A DNA stretch of 59,999 nt from Chitinophaga pinensis. GTDB taxonomy: Bacteria > Bacteroidota > Bacteroidia > AKYH767-A > OLB10. The position numbers and the translations under genes were made by a program. The notes below the pieces were generated by a model. The model made no database searches, was not told the DNA's origin, and saw only the letters and a program-made list of their open reading frames with translations. The stretch is from NCBI GenBank assembly GCA_943332105.1, contig CALQOD010000004.1, positions 1 through 59,999 of the forward strand, given 5' to 3'. Of this stretch, positions 28,311 to 38,154 are shown piece after piece (position 1 is the stretch's first letter; each line of letters opens with the position of its first letter).

Positions 28311-28577
28311 TTAATTCAATATTAATTCGTCAATTGATATGTTTGGCAGATAAGCATCTACAATACGACTTGATGTTGTTGCTGCTATTTTAGCGATGCG
28401 ATTACGCTTTACATGATACCATAGCTGAATATAATAGCCATTCATGTAATACAAGTTCACACGGTAGTAGCTGTTTTGGCGGACCATTAAAAAGTTAGCA
28501 TCGTGCCATACATGCCAGGCTTTCTCATCAAAATTGAGAATATTAAACTTTTCTACGGTAGGTGCGTCTGTAATCAT
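28311..28577 (-). CDS. Small hypothetical protein, conserved-looking
   Basis: An 88-residue product from ATG 28577 (MITDAPTVEKFNIL). It is rich in aromatic residues, with VWHDANFLMVRQNSYYRVNLYYMNGYY followed by an HVKRNRIAKI stretch (the first given here as a landmark only in part), consistent with a compact beta-hairpin fold without signal peptide or membrane helix. I do not recognise a function, though similar short proteins are common in Bacteroidota. An in-frame ATG 30 bases upstream exists but adds an unusual head. It is isolated between two terminators, which supports an independent gene. Confidence 0.65.
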   Translation of the reverse strand: MITDAPTVEKFNILNFDEKAWHVWHDANFLMVRQNSYYRVNLYYMNGYYIQLWYHVKRNRIAKIAATTSSRIVDAYLPNISIDELILN

Positions 28578-28681
28578 CTTATGTTTTTTGATGATACAAT
28601 AATGCAATTGAATAAGCGGATTACCCTTTCAATTTTGGTTAATATCCTAAAAAAATGGGTTAAAAGCGGTTTGGCATCAAT

Positions 28682-28711
28682 AAAAAATCCCGAGGCTAAA
28701 GCTCGGGATTT
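28682..28711 (-). terminator. Terminator of the lamin-tail T9SS protein gene
   Basis: Stem TCCCGAG/CTCGGGA around a 7-base loop GCTAAAG, with six A on the left that give a U-run in the minus direction. It lies 22 bases after the stop of the gene at 28733-29689. Confidence 0.88.
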
Positions 28712-28732
28712 CTCAAAATTATGCTTTTACGA

Positions 28733-29689
28733 TTACTTTGAAAGCTCTACGCGTTGTAGCATGCTTCCGGTAGCTGTTTGAATTTTTACAATGTAAACAC
28801 CTTTGTTAAGGTCTGATAAGTTCATTGAATAGATAGCATCAAAATCCCCTAAATCAACTGATTTCACTTCACGACCTAATAAGTCGATTACTGATACTGT
28901 CACTTGTTTGAAATAATCTTTCGTCATATCGATGTGCAATACACCATGACTTGGATTTGGATAAACTAAAATTGACATAACTGATTTTACCTCAGCAACA
29001 GCCGTTACACAACCATTTGCATTCGCAACGTTTGCCGATCCTGGTGTTGAACACATGCGATTAAAATCTACTGAGTTATTGTTCGAATCTGTTCCATCAG
29101 GGAATCTTCCAATGCTAAAGAATCTTGATAAAACTGTATCAAATACAATAGTGTCGCTATTTCCTGAAGGCACTCCAGCTACTTCTAAGTAAGGAGCAAT
29201 ACAATCACCTTCGTAGCTAACTACGTCAATAATATTCCCTTGTTGAACATCTTTAATGTAAACCGCATCTGGTGATGGGGTTGTTGCAGTAGCAGAAGCC
29301 CCATTTTGAATATTACCTCCGGCTTTATATGAGCTAAAAGTTAAATTACAGTTAGGCACTGCAGGAGCACCTGTTGCTGAGTCAGGTTGGCAAATTACAA
29401 AGAAAGAGCCTGCATTTAAAGTTTGTGAAGGAAGTTGAATAGAATCATAAGGAGAATTTCCAGTACTACTAGTACTTCCATTGAAAAGCATCAATTTATA
29501 ATCTGCTAAATTCACTGGGTTTGGGCCAGCATTATATAGCTCAATATATTCCGCTTTATCTAGTCCTGGTTGATCATAATCGATTTCATTAATTACTAAT
29601 CCTTGAGCATTAACCATGTTGGTCATAAGTATTGCAACTGCAAATACCATTGCGATTTTTGTGATACAAAACGTAAATGTTTTCTTCAT
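28733..29689 (-). CDS. Secreted lamin-tail-domain protein with T9SS type A sorting signal
   Basis: The 318-residue product has a signal peptide (about residues 1-28, ending NMVNAQG). A lamin-tail (LTD) domain begins GLVINEIDYDQPG and continues with AEYIELYNAGPNPVNLADYKL. A C-terminal T9SS sorting domain of about 80 residues shows VYPNPSHGVLHIDM, VIDLLGREV and LNKGVYIVKI. It should cross the inner membrane by Sec and the outer membrane by the type IX system, then be surface-attached or released. The function of the LTD domain here is unknown. No T9SS component genes are in the window. Confidence 0.92.
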   Translation of the reverse strand: MKKTFTFCITKIAMVFAVAILMTNMVNAQGLVINEIDYDQPGLDKAEYIELYNAGPNPVNLADYKLMLFNGSTSSTGNSPYDSIQLPSQTLNAGSFFVICQPDSATGAPAVPNCNLTFSSYKAGGNIQNGASATATTPSPDAVYIKDVQQGNIIDVVSYEGDCIAPYLEVAGVPSGNSDTIVFDTVLSRFFSIGRFPDGTDSNNNSVDFNRMCSTPGSANVANANGCVTAVAEVKSVMSILVYPNPSHGVLHIDMTKDYFKQVTVSVIDLLGREVKSVDLGDFDAIYSMNLSDLNKGVYIVKIQTATGSMLQRVELSK

Positions 29690-29723
29690 AGGTTTTTGAT
29701 TTTATTCCCGCTTTTTGGGGACT

Positions 29724-29731
29724 CAAATTTA
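29724..29731 (-). promoter_or_regulatory. Putative -7 box (TAAATTTG) of the lamin-tail gene
   Basis: Full TAnnTTTG match on the minus strand, ending 34 bases before the ATG at 29689. The -33 element is not clear. Confidence 0.5.
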
Positions 29732-29784
29732 ATCTTCAATTTTGAAATAATGTAAATTCTGAATTAAATATTTGTAAAGAATTC

Positions 29785-29792
29785 TATTTTTG
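29785..29792 (+). promoter_or_regulatory. Putative -7 box (TATTTTTG) of the polysaccharide deacetylase gene
   Basis: Full TAnnTTTG match ending 7 bases before ATG 29800, which would give a nearly leaderless transcript. The -33 element is weak. Confidence 0.45.
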
Positions 29793-29799
29793 AGGTGTA

Positions 29800-30408
29800 A
29801 TGGTCAGGCCCCCCAATTTTTTACGATGGATTTACCCCAATGCAATTTGGAATTTACCTTCTGATTCTAAAGTCGTATATCTTACTTTTGATGATGGGCC
29901 TACCCCTGAAGTCACTGAAGAGGTCTTACAAATTTTGGAAAACTATCAGGCCAAAGCCACCTTCTTTTGCATTGGTAAAAACATTGAGCAGCACCCTGAG
30001 TTGTTTAAATTAGTCCGAACAAAGGCTCATCACATTGGTTCTCACACTTATTCTCATTTGAACGGATGGAAATCAAAACCTACCGATTACTTAAATGATT
30101 ACCAAAAAGGCCGTGATTTAGCACAAAGTAACTTGTTCCGCCCACCCTATGGACGCATCCTTTTGAAGCCACTTCAAACCATTCAAAAACAAGACAAGGT
30201 GATTATGTGGGATATTTTAAGCAAGGATTATAATGAGTCGCTAACACCTGAAACGGTCCTAAACAATATCCTTCGAAATATAAAACCAGGCGCTATCATC
30301 GTTTTTCACGATAGCGAAAAAGCAAAGAAAAATGTACTCGCTGTATTACCTCAATTATTGCAAAACCTAAAACAACAAGGCTATGCAATGGAGGCCATCC
30401 CGTACTAA
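29800..30408 (+). CDS. Polysaccharide deacetylase (NodB/CE4 family)
   Basis: The 202-residue product is a compact carbohydrate esterase 4 domain that removes N- or O-acetyl groups from a glycan with a metal ion. The catalytic motifs are TFDDGP (about residue 30), SHTYSH (metal His pair), RPPYGR, and a late VFHDS with the second active-site His. No signal peptide or lipobox is obvious, so its location is uncertain. It is followed after 107 bases by the DUF2723 gene on the same strand. A second, membrane-anchored deacetylase occurs at 58450-59247. Confidence 0.9.
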   Translation: MVRPPNFLRWIYPNAIWNLPSDSKVVYLTFDDGPTPEVTEEVLQILENYQAKATFFCIGKNIEQHPELFKLVRTKAHHIGSHTYSHLNGWKSKPTDYLNDYQKGRDLAQSNLFRPPYGRILLKPLQTIQKQDKVIMWDILSKDYNESLTPETVLNNILRNIKPGAIIVFHDSEKAKKNVLAVLPQLLQNLKQQGYAMEAIPY

Positions 30409-30515
30409 GTTAAATTTAATTAAACATCACAATGCATAAATCTTTTCAGGTTTAACATTTTAGCGATATTCTCCTTATAAATAATTCTTAAATTCGCCCA
30501 TCTTATTCCATAAAC

Positions 30516-33500
30516 ATGAATCATTATAAGCGTATCAACAATCTCTTCGGATGGATTGCATTTGCAATTTCAGCATTTGTTTATCTGAGCACAATTGAAC
30601 CAACAGGCAGCTTCTGGGATTGTGGTGAGTTCATCGCCTCTGCTTACCGATTACAAGTAGGTCATCCTCCGGGAGCACCATTATTCTTAATGTTAGGAAG
30701 AGTTTTTAGCTTGATGGCAGGGGGCGATGTTCGTTTAGTCTCTGTTATGGTGAACATCCTATCGGCTTTAATGAGCGCATTTACCATTCTGTTTTTATTC
30801 TGGACTATAACAGCGATTGCGAAAAAAATAGTTGCTAAAAATGGGGAAGTAACCAGCTCACAGTTATTTAGTATTATGGGTGCTGGATTAGTAGGGGCCT
30901 TAGCATATACCTTTAGCGATTCGTTCTGGTTTTCTGCTGTAGAGGGCGAGGTTTACGCTTCTTCTTCTTTCTTTACAGCTATTGTATTTTGGGTAATGTT
31001 TAAGTGGGATGCTTCTGAAGAAAAAGACGCAAATAAGTGGATTATTTTAATTGCCTATTTAATGGGATTATCTATCGGGATTCACTTATTGAACTTGTTA
31101 ACGATTCCTGCACTTGCTTTCATTTATTACTTCAAGAAAAACAAACCTTCTTTAGGTGGTGTTATTAAAACTGCTATTGCTGGCGTCTTGATTTTAGGAA
31201 TAGTTCAATTCGGAATTATCTCTGGATTAGTAGGCCTTGCATCAAAGGTTGATTTGTTGTTTGTAAACAGCTTCGGATTACCATTCTGGTCAGGATTTTT
31301 ATTCTTTATTGCATTATTAATTGGCGGAATTGTTTACGGCTTGAAATACTCTGTTGAAAAGAACAAGCCATTATTGAATCTTGGTATAATATGTTTTGCA
31401 TTTATTCTCTTTGGATACTCTTCTTATGCTTTGATTGTTGTTCGTTCAATGGCAAACCCTCCAATGGATGAGAATGACCCTGAACAAGTATTTAATTTAT
31501 TGGGTTATATCAATCGTGAACAATACGGAGATCGTCCTTTGTTTTACGGACAGTACTACAATGCAGAACAAGTAAGCATTGCAGAAGGGGCCAATCAATA
31601 CGCTTCAAAAGATGGCAAATACGTTGTTACTGGTAAAAAGCAATCGCCTGTTTTTGATCCTGCTAACTGTACTATTTTCCCTCGTATGTATAGCGCACAG
31701 GAAAGCCATATTCAGGCTTATAAAGATTGGGCAGGCATTACCGGAGATGGTAAGCCAACCTTTGCACAAAACCTAAAATTCTTCTTGAACTATCAAATCA
31801 TTCACATGTATTTTCGTTATTTCATGTGGAATTTTTCTGGTCGGCAGAATGATATTCAAGGTCATGGAAGTATCACTAAAGGGAACTGGATTTCGGGTAT
31901 TAATTTTATTGACGATGCGTTTTTAGGCCCGCAAGAAAATGCTCCAGAAAGTCAGAAAGCAAACAAGGGACATAATCGTTTTTACATGCTACCTTTCTTA
32001 TTGGGTGTTGTTGGAATGATCTGGCATTATAAAAAGGCTAAGCATAATGATTTCTGGACAGTAATGCTGTTGTTCTTCTTTACAGGTTTAGCAATTGTGC
32101 TTTACTTAAACCAATATCCTTATCAGCCACGTGAACGTGATTACGCTTATGCCGCCTCCTTCTATGCATTTGCTATTTGGATTGGGTTAGGAACATTGGC
32201 ATTATTTGATGCTATCAGTAAAAAAATGGAAGGCCAAGCTGCTGCAGTTCTTTCTACAGTGATCTGCTTATTAGCAGCCCCAGCATTAATGGCGAAAGAC
32301 GGATGGGATGATCATAATCGTTCTCATCGTTATACATCACGCGATTTTGCACATAACTATTTGATGAGTTGTGCACCAAATGCTATCATCTTTACGAATG
32401 GGGATAACGATACCTTCCCTCTTTGGTATGCACAAGATGTCGAAGGTATTCGTCCTGATATCCGAATTGTGAATTTGAGTTTATTGAATACTGATTGGTA
32501 TATAGATCAAATGAAGCGCAAGGCTTATCAAAGTGATGCACTTCCTATCACATTTACACATGAACAATACGCACAAGGTACTCGTGACTATGTGCCTTAT
32601 GCTGCTGGCCGCGTGAATGCTGAAGGATACATCAATCTAAAAGAAATTATGGACTTTATTAAGTCGGATGAGCCAAATGCGAAATTACAAACACAAGGAG
32701 GGATGTCGCTTAACTTTTTCCCTACTAAAAAGTTTATGGTATTGGTTGATAAAAAAGCTGTTCTTGAATCGGGAGCTGTTAAGCCAGAAGATGCAAGTAA
32801 AATTTTAGATACTATTTATTGGGATCTGGATAAAACTTATTTGATGAAAGCTGACTTGATGATTCTAGATTTGATTGCTAACAATAACTGGAAACGTCCT
32901 ATTTATTTTGCTGTTACTGTTGGAAGCGAAAATTATATGAACCTTGAACCTTACTTCCAGTTAGAAGGATTAGCATATCGTTTTGTTCCTATTAAAAATT
33001 CGCGCGCTGCAGATCCAAACGGACAAACAGGAAGAGTAGATAATGATATCATGTATAATAACATGATGAATAAATTCTTGTGGGGAAATATGAAACGACA
33101 AGATGTTTATCTTGATCAAACTAATATGGGGATGACAATGAACTTCCGAAATAACTTTGCTCGTTTATCAGAATCATTGATGGAAGCTGGTAAAAAAGAT
33201 TCTGCTATAAAAGTGTTGGACAAGATGAATGATGAAATGCCAGACAACACTGTTGCCTACAATGTAATGATGTTGCGTCCGATTGAATTATATTTTATGG
33301 CTGCACAAAAAGTAAATCCTAAAGACACATTAAATCCATTTAATCGTTTATCATTATCTACAGTAGAGCTTCCAGAGGCCAGAAGGAAACATGCAGAAGA
33401 TATGGCAATTGCAATTACTAAACGCTTGGCAGCTATCTATGAAAATGAGATGGATTATTATATGTCAATTAAACGCACTTCCTATTTCTCAACTGTCGAC

Positions 33501-33641
33501 AGAGAATCGAATCAGGCATACGCCGTTTACGGAGATTTGATAAGAATGGCAAGGCAATACGGACAAGGAAATCTAAGTGAGGAACTGCAGAAAAAATTGC
33601 AAAAGTATCAGGCACTTAATCCGAATTATTATCAGCAATAA
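30516..33641 (+). CDS. DUF2723 polytopic membrane protein, GT-C / protein O-mannosyltransferase-like
   Basis: The 1041-residue protein starts with the DUF2723 hallmark: TIEPTGSFWDCGEFIASAY, then RLQVGHPPGAPLFLMLGR, a first-loop acidic motif (D-x2-E) as in GT-C enzymes. About ten or more hydrophobic helices follow up to residue 590. A large C-terminal soluble part (about 590-1041) contains FTNGDNDTFPLWYAQDVEGI. Human TMEM260, in the same superfamily, is a protein O-mannosyltransferase. I infer transfer of a sugar from a lipid carrier to proteins or glycans outside the inner membrane. It is a probable single-gene unit ending at a strong terminator. Confidence 0.9.
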   Translation: MNHYKRINNLFGWIAFAISAFVYLSTIEPTGSFWDCGEFIASAYRLQVGHPPGAPLFLMLGRVFSLMAGGDVRLVSVMVNILSALMSAFTILFLFWTITAIAKKIVAKNGEVTSSQLFSIMGAGLVGALAYTFSDSFWFSAVEGEVYASSSFFTAIVFWVMFKWDASEEKDANKWIILIAYLMGLSIGIHLLNLLTIPALAFIYYFKKNKPSLGGVIKTAIAGVLILGIVQFGIISGLVGLASKVDLLFVNSFGLPFWSGFLFFIALLIGGIVYGLKYSVEKNKPLLNLGIICFAFILFGYSSYALIVVRSMANPPMDENDPEQVFNLLGYINREQYGDRPLFYGQYYNAEQVSIAEGANQYASKDGKYVVTGKKQSPVFDPANCTIFPRMYSAQESHIQAYKDWAGITGDGKPTFAQNLKFFLNYQIIHMYFRYFMWNFSGRQNDIQGHGSITKGNWISGINFIDDAFLGPQENAPESQKANKGHNRFYMLPFLLGVVGMIWHYKKAKHNDFWTVMLLFFFTGLAIVLYLNQYPYQPRERDYAYAASFYAFAIWIGLGTLALFDAISKKMEGQAAAVLSTVICLLAAPALMAKDGWDDHNRSHRYTSRDFAHNYLMSCAPNAIIFTNGDNDTFPLWYAQDVEGIRPDIRIVNLSLLNTDWYIDQMKRKAYQSDALPITFTHEQYAQGTRDYVPYAAGRVNAEGYINLKEIMDFIKSDEPNAKLQTQGGMSLNFFPTKKFMVLVDKKAVLESGAVKPEDASKILDTIYWDLDKTYLMKADLMILDLIANNNWKRPIYFAVTVGSENYMNLEPYFQLEGLAYRFVPIKNSRAADPNGQTGRVDNDIMYNNMMNKFLWGNMKRQDVYLDQTNMGMTMNFRNNFARLSESLMEAGKKDSAIKVLDKMNDEMPDNTVAYNVMMLRPIELYFMAAQKVNPKDTLNPFNRLSLSTVELPEARRKHAEDMAIAITKRLAAIYENEMDYYMSIKRTSYFSTVDRESNQAYAVYGDLIRMARQYGQGNLSEELQKKLQKYQALNPNYYQQ

Positions 33642-33645
33642 AATA

Positions 33646-33674
33646 AAAATGGGGACTAAACTGTCCCCATTTTT
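33646..33674. terminator. Bidirectional terminator between convergent genes
   Basis: Stem AAAATGGGGAC/GTCCCCATTTT with a 7-base loop. A- and T-runs on opposite sides let it stop both the DUF2723 transcript (plus) and the T9SS protein transcript (minus). Confidence 0.9.
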
Positions 33675-33692
33675 ATTTACTCCATTTGCTAA

Positions 33693-35363
33693 TTATTGTT
33701 TCATCCACTTAAGTGTGATTTTACGATTCACTCTAATAATATAATTTCCAGTGCTGAACTTACTAGTTAATGGTATAGATAATTCATTGTTATCCATTCC
33801 GTATTTCGAATACACTAATTGACCTATTGCAGAATAAATTTCAATTTCTTCAATACTATTGGTACTTCTTAATTGCAATATGCTTGATGGATTTTGAATT
33901 AACTGAATATTTGTGTTGTTAATTATCGAGTTTAATCCAACAGCCATTGGCCCTAATGTTCCGTCATCATTAATATTTTGAACATAGATTCCGTTATCGT
34001 TTCTAGTATCAGACCACGTTACAATTAACTGATGATTACTTACACGGGAAATTCCAATATCATCTTTATTGCTTGCAGTAACATTAAGCGACTTTTGTAA
34101 AAATGGCCATTGCTTTATTCCCATCGAATCAATTAACGTCGCTTTAATAGCAACCTGATTAAACCCTCCGGTATAATAAACTAAAATTGCATTGTTATCA
34201 TCTTGCGCAATACCTACGGGGGTCGTTATGTTTGATGTTTGAACATCCACTACAATACCATCGGTGCCACATAAATTTAATCCTGCATTATTTACTCTTT
34301 GAATACTATTACCTGAAGCAGACTGACCAGTATTGGTAACTTGTAATCCTACCCATGTTTGATTAGTTGTTGAATTATAAAAATAATCACCCAAATAAGA
34401 ATTGATACTTAAAGAACTCGTTAATGCGGTACCGTTAGCACTCCAAGTAGCCCCTGTTGAATCAACATGCTGTAGGTAAACACTTGTGAGCGCTGCATTG
34501 GTTGGATTACCTGCATTAAAGGCACATAAAAATCCTGTTGCCCCATCAGAAATAATTTTGGGGAAGAAAAAAGTAGAAATTGTTTTTGTTGTAAATTGAA
34601 TGGATGTTGGCCAAAGATTCACATAGTTTGTTGCTAGACGCTTTACAAACATTTTAGAAACACCAGGAAAGTTTCCTGTTTCCTGCACGTACATTAAATA
34701 ATATTCATTGTTGGCATACGATGCAATAGATGGACGCGAATAGTTAGGAGTTGTTCCTGTTGCAGGTTTTACTCTTGCTGGTCCGGCACCATTAATAGAC
34801 ACTCCTGTTGCCGGATTTAATTCGATATAGCAAACCCATTTCTGATTAGTACTTGAATAGGCATTCCATGCAACCACCACATTATTGTTTGACAATACAC
34901 CAATAACTGGAGCTAATCCTTCAGCTGCATCTGCATCGGATAAAACTACTCCATTGGTTGCCCAAAAAGGGGCTCCGGTAGAGTCCATCTTTTGAGCTAC
35001 TACCTGCATATTACCGGTGCGTTGATCTTGAAAAGCAACGATGGCATTTCCTTCATTATCCGTTTTTAAATCGTAGCGAAAAAGTGCAGTAGTTTGAGGG
35101 GCATTGCTTACTACCACACCATTAGTACCCCATAGTTTATTGCCTATAGCATCAAGTCGCTGCATGCGTAACACATACATTCCTGATGACTGATCAAACC
35201 ATGAAATATACGCTCCTCCATCTGCTCTTGCACTAATAAGTGGGGTTGCTTGTTCCGAACCAATTGCATCTTGAATTACCACATTATTGGTAGAGTCATT
35301 GGCAAATTGAGCATTTACAAAAAATGGTAAGAGGCTCATTAAGAGAAAATAAATCTTTTTCAT
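33693..35363 (-). CDS. Large secreted protein with repeats and C-terminal T9SS sorting domain
   Basis: I take ATG 35363 (MKKIYFLLMSLLPFFVNAQF), which gives a clear signal peptide; the in-frame ATG 66 bases upstream adds an unsuited hydrophobic head. The mature protein (about 537 residues) is built of beta-strand repeats with recurring pieces such as LWGTNGVVVSNA, FWATNGVVLSDA and TWSANGTALTSS, suggesting a beta-propeller-like array. The last 70 or so residues (IQLIQNPSSIL, EIYSAIGQLVYSK, FSTGNYIIRV) form a T9SS type A sorting domain. It should be exported to the cell surface or medium. No catalytic motif is visible. Confidence 0.85.
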   Translation of the reverse strand: MKKIYFLLMSLLPFFVNAQFANDSTNNVVIQDAIGSEQATPLISARADGGAYISWFDQSSGMYVLRMQRLDAIGNKLWGTNGVVVSNAPQTTALFRYDLKTDNEGNAIVAFQDQRTGNMQVVAQKMDSTGAPFWATNGVVLSDADAAEGLAPVIGVLSNNNVVVAWNAYSSTNQKWVCYIELNPATGVSINGAGPARVKPATGTTPNYSRPSIASYANNEYYLMYVQETGNFPGVSKMFVKRLATNYVNLWPTSIQFTTKTISTFFFPKIISDGATGFLCAFNAGNPTNAALTSVYLQHVDSTGATWSANGTALTSSLSINSYLGDYFYNSTTNQTWVGLQVTNTGQSASGNSIQRVNNAGLNLCGTDGIVVDVQTSNITTPVGIAQDDNNAILVYYTGGFNQVAIKATLIDSMGIKQWPFLQKSLNVTASNKDDIGISRVSNHQLIVTWSDTRNDNGIYVQNINDDGTLGPMAVGLNSIINNTNIQLIQNPSSILQLRSTNSIEEIEIYSAIGQLVYSKYGMDNNELSIPLTSKFSTGNYIIRVNRKITLKWMKQ

Positions 35364-35449
35364 GTCATTTTTTTTATGAAAGTAAAAAAACAAATCAAGC
35401 AAGCATGGGATTCCCCAATTGATTTTCATAAATCAATGCTGATAGCAAT

Positions 35450-35479
35450 AAAAAAAGGGCGATAACCACATCGCCCTTT
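35450..35479 (-). terminator. Strong terminator hairpin (minus) without an obvious gene directly upstream
   Basis: Stem AAAGGGCGAT/ATCGCCCTTT, 10 bp, loop AACCAC, with a long A-run on the left that gives a U-run in the minus direction. It lies 106 bases downstream of the atpG terminator, so it is either a back-up terminator or the end of a short untranslated RNA. Confidence 0.8.
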
Positions 35480-35584
35480 CGTTCAACCATTGTCAATCCA
35501 ACCTTTGAACTGTATTTTAAATAGAATGTTCTTTTGAGTATTTGGTTAGTGTATTAGCTCTTCTGCAAGTTTCATGTAAAAGCA

Positions 35585-35607
35585 AAAAATAGGGGCCTAA
35601 GCCCCTT
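35585..35607 (-). terminator. Terminator of the atp operon
   Basis: Stem AGGGGC/GCCCCT with loop CTAA; the left flank AAAAAAT gives a U-rich tract in the minus direction. It lies 27 bases after the atpG stop. Confidence 0.8.
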
Positions 35608-35633
35608 ATGTATACTTTTATGATGCTCTTTAT

Positions 35634-36512
35634 TTAACCATTCAAGGCTTCTGCACCGGCAACAATTTCTAGGATTTCATTTGTGATTGAAGCCTGACGA
35701 GCTTTATTGTAAGTTAGCTTTAGCTCTTTAATCATTTCACCTGCATTATCTGTTGCTTTGCTCATTGCAGTCATACGTGCACCGTGTTCAGAGGCATTAG
35801 AATCTAAAACTGCCTTATATAGCTGCGTCTTTATTGACTTAGGGATCAAGTCTAAAATAATTTCCTGCTTGCTAGGTTCAAAAATATAATCATTGTTTGT
35901 TGATTGTGAATTCGACTCAGATGGCTGAAGTGGCAACATCTGTTCTACTTGCACAATTTGTACTGCTGCATTTTTAAACTGATTATATACAACAAGAACT
36001 TTGTCGTATTGCCCAAGAGCAAAATCATTCATTATTTTTTCTGCAATTGGAGCTACTACATCAAACCGCAAATCGGCATATACCTCATTATGATTCCCAT
36101 TATACAACGAGTTGTTTTTAGAGTAAAAATCCGAAGCTTTTTTCCCAATACTCAAGACTTTTACATTTCCAGCATTAGCTTGTGCACTATATTGCTCATG
36201 AATTATTTTATTTACCTGACGAATAATATTTGCATTAAACGCACCCGCCAAACCTCTATTCGATGTCACAGCAACGATTAATACTTTTTCAACTGGTCTT
36301 ACCTGCGCAAATTGGCCGCCGCTACCGCTTTCTAATGTAGAGGATAAATTTTCTAGGATATCACGAAGCTTATTTGCATAAGGACGCAGTTGCGTAATTG
36401 CATTCTGCGCACGACGAAGCTTAGCAGCACTCACCATTTTCATTGCTTTGGTGATTTGCTGTGTGCTCGATACAGAGACAATTCTTAAACGAACCTCTTT
36501 TAAATTAGCCAT
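35634..36512 (-). CDS. atpG: F1F0 ATP synthase gamma subunit
   Basis: Gamma is the central rotating shaft of F1. The 292-residue product has the N-terminal coiled-coil signature ANLKEVRLRIVSVSSTQQITKAMKMVSAAKLRRAQ. The conserved C-terminal helix is MTAMSKATDNAGEMIKELKLTYNKARQ followed by ITNEILEIVAGAEAL (landmarks given in part). It is the last gene of atpBEFHAG, 29 bases after atpA, and a terminator follows. The usual next genes atpD and atpC are not here; in many Bacteroidota they form a separate unit. Confidence 0.97.
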   Translation of the reverse strand: MANLKEVRLRIVSVSSTQQITKAMKMVSAAKLRRAQNAITQLRPYANKLRDILENLSSTLESGSGGQFAQVRPVEKVLIVAVTSNRGLAGAFNANIIRQVNKIIHEQYSAQANAGNVKVLSIGKKASDFYSKNNSLYNGNHNEVYADLRFDVVAPIAEKIMNDFALGQYDKVLVVYNQFKNAAVQIVQVEQMLPLQPSESNSQSTNNDYIFEPSKQEIILDLIPKSIKTQLYKAVLDSNASEHGARMTAMSKATDNAGEMIKELKLTYNKARQASITNEILEIVAGAEALNG

Positions 36513-36541
36513 TTTAAATTTTCTTTAAATCGTGCTGAAAA

Positions 36542-38122
36542 TTAAGCAGTGTAATTTTTTGCTAAGTCGTTACCAACCTGCTCTAATGTATTTGTGATTT
36601 CATCATTAAATACCCCTTTCGCTAATTGATCAAGTGTAGCTTTATGATTTGCACGCATTACATTTAAGAAATTTGTTTCAAACTCGCGAACCTGACGTAC
36701 TGGAACATTTTGCAATAACCCTTTTGTTCCAAGGTATATAATTGCAATTTGCTCTTCAACGCGTAATGGCGAATATTGGCCTTGCTTAAGAATTTCTACG
36801 TTACGAGAACCCTTGCCGATTACTGCTTTAGTAGCAGCATCTAAGTCAGAACCGAATTTAGAGAAAGCCTCTAACTCACGGTACTGTGCCTGATCTAGCT
36901 TAAGAGTGCCGGCAACTTTCTTCATTGATTTAATCTGAGCGTTACCACCTACGCGTGAAACCGAAATACCAACGTTAATTGCAGGACGAACACCAGCGTT
37001 AAACAAGTTCGCCTCAAGAAATATCTGTCCGTCAGTAATAGAGATTACATTCGTAGGGATATATGCAGAAACGTCACCTGCTTGTGTTTCAATAATGGGA
37101 AGTGCTGTTAATGAACCACCACCCTTAACTATGCCTTTTAACGATTCAGGTAAATCATTCATATTAGCGGCAATCGAATCAGACTTAATTACTTTCGCAG
37201 CGCGCTCTAATAAACGGCTATGTAAGTAGAATACGTCTCCTGGATAAGCCTCACGACCTGGAGGACGACGTAATAAAAGAGATACCTCACGGTAAGCAAC
37301 AGCTTGTTTAGATAAATCATCGTAAACAACTAATGCTGGGCGGCCAGTATCGCGGAAAAATTCTCCAATTGCAGCGCCTGCCATTGGAGCGAAGAACTGC
37401 ATAGTAGCAGATTCAGAGGCAGTCGCGGCAACGATTACTGTATAAGCCATTGCGCCGCGCTCTTCTAATGTTTTAACTACGTTAGCGATTGTAGAGCCCT
37501 TCTGACCTATTGCAACATAGATACAAAATACGGTCTCTCCTTTGTCAAAAAATTCTTTTTGATTAATAATAGTATCAATTGCTACCGCTGTTTTACCTGT
37601 TTGACGATCACCGATGATTAACTCACGTTGTCCACGACCGATTGGAATCATTGCATCGATTGCTTTGATACCCGTTTGGAGTGGCTCGTTTACTGGTTGA
37701 CGGAAGATAACGCCTGGGGCTTTACGCTCAAGTGGCATTTCATAAGTTTCTCCTGAAATTGGGCCTTTCCCATCAATTGGAACTCCCAGTGTATCAACGA
37801 CACGTCCAAGCATTCCCTCTCCTACGCGAATAGAAGCGATTTTGCCTGTACGTTTTACCGTATCACCTTCTTTAATATTGTTTGATGAACCTAACATTAC
37901 GGCACCTACGTTATCTTCTTCAAGATTTAATACAATGCCTTTAAGTCCATTTTCAAATTCGATTAGCTCTCCCGATTGAACCTTTGTAAGTCCGTAAATA
38001 CGGGCAATACCATCACCCACTTGAAGAACTGTTCCTACTTCTTCAAGTTCTGTTGCAGATTTAAATCCTGCTAATTGTTGACGGAGGATAGCTGAAACTT
38101 CGTCTGGTCTAACATCTACCAT
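36542..38122 (-). CDS. atpA: F1F0 ATP synthase alpha subunit
   Basis: Alpha forms the F1 hexamer with beta and holds the non-catalytic nucleotide sites. The 526-residue product carries the Walker A loop GDRQTGKT at residues 171-178, the arginine-finger region [20 protein letters not shown] and the signature [13 protein letters not shown]. The N-terminal helix that binds delta is present. It lies 32 bases after atpH and 29 bases before atpG within the atpBEFHAG operon. Confidence 0.98.
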   Translation of the reverse strand: MVDVRPDEVSAILRQQLAGFKSATELEEVGTVLQVGDGIARIYGLTKVQSGELIEFENGLKGIVLNLEEDNVGAVMLGSSNNIKEGDTVKRTGKIASIRVGEGMLGRVVDTLGVPIDGKGPISGETYEMPLERKAPGVIFRQPVNEPLQTGIKAIDAMIPIGRGQRELIIGDRQTGKTAVAIDTIINQKEFFDKGETVFCIYVAIGQKGSTIANVVKTLEERGAMAYTVIVAATASESATMQFFAPMAGAAIGEFFRDTGRPALVVYDDLSKQAVAYREVSLLLRRPPGREAYPGDVFYLHSRLLERAAKVIKSDSIAANMNDLPESLKGIVKGGGSLTALPIIETQAGDVSAYIPTNVISITDGQIFLEANLFNAGVRPAINVGISVSRVGGNAQIKSMKKVAGTLKLDQAQYRELEAFSKFGSDLDAATKAVIGKGSRNVEILKQGQYSPLRVEEQIAIIYLGTKGLLQNVPVRQVREFETNFLNVMRANHKATLDQLAKGVFNDEITNTLEQVGNDLAKNYTA

Positions 38123-38154
38123 TTGCGTAGTTATTTATTATTATTAGATAATTA

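Noticed and set aside
34201..35300. Repeats in the T9SS protein as a possible DNA repeat or phase-variable region
   Set aside because: The similarity is at protein level (beta-strand repeats) with diverged DNA; no tandem nucleotide repeat is visible.
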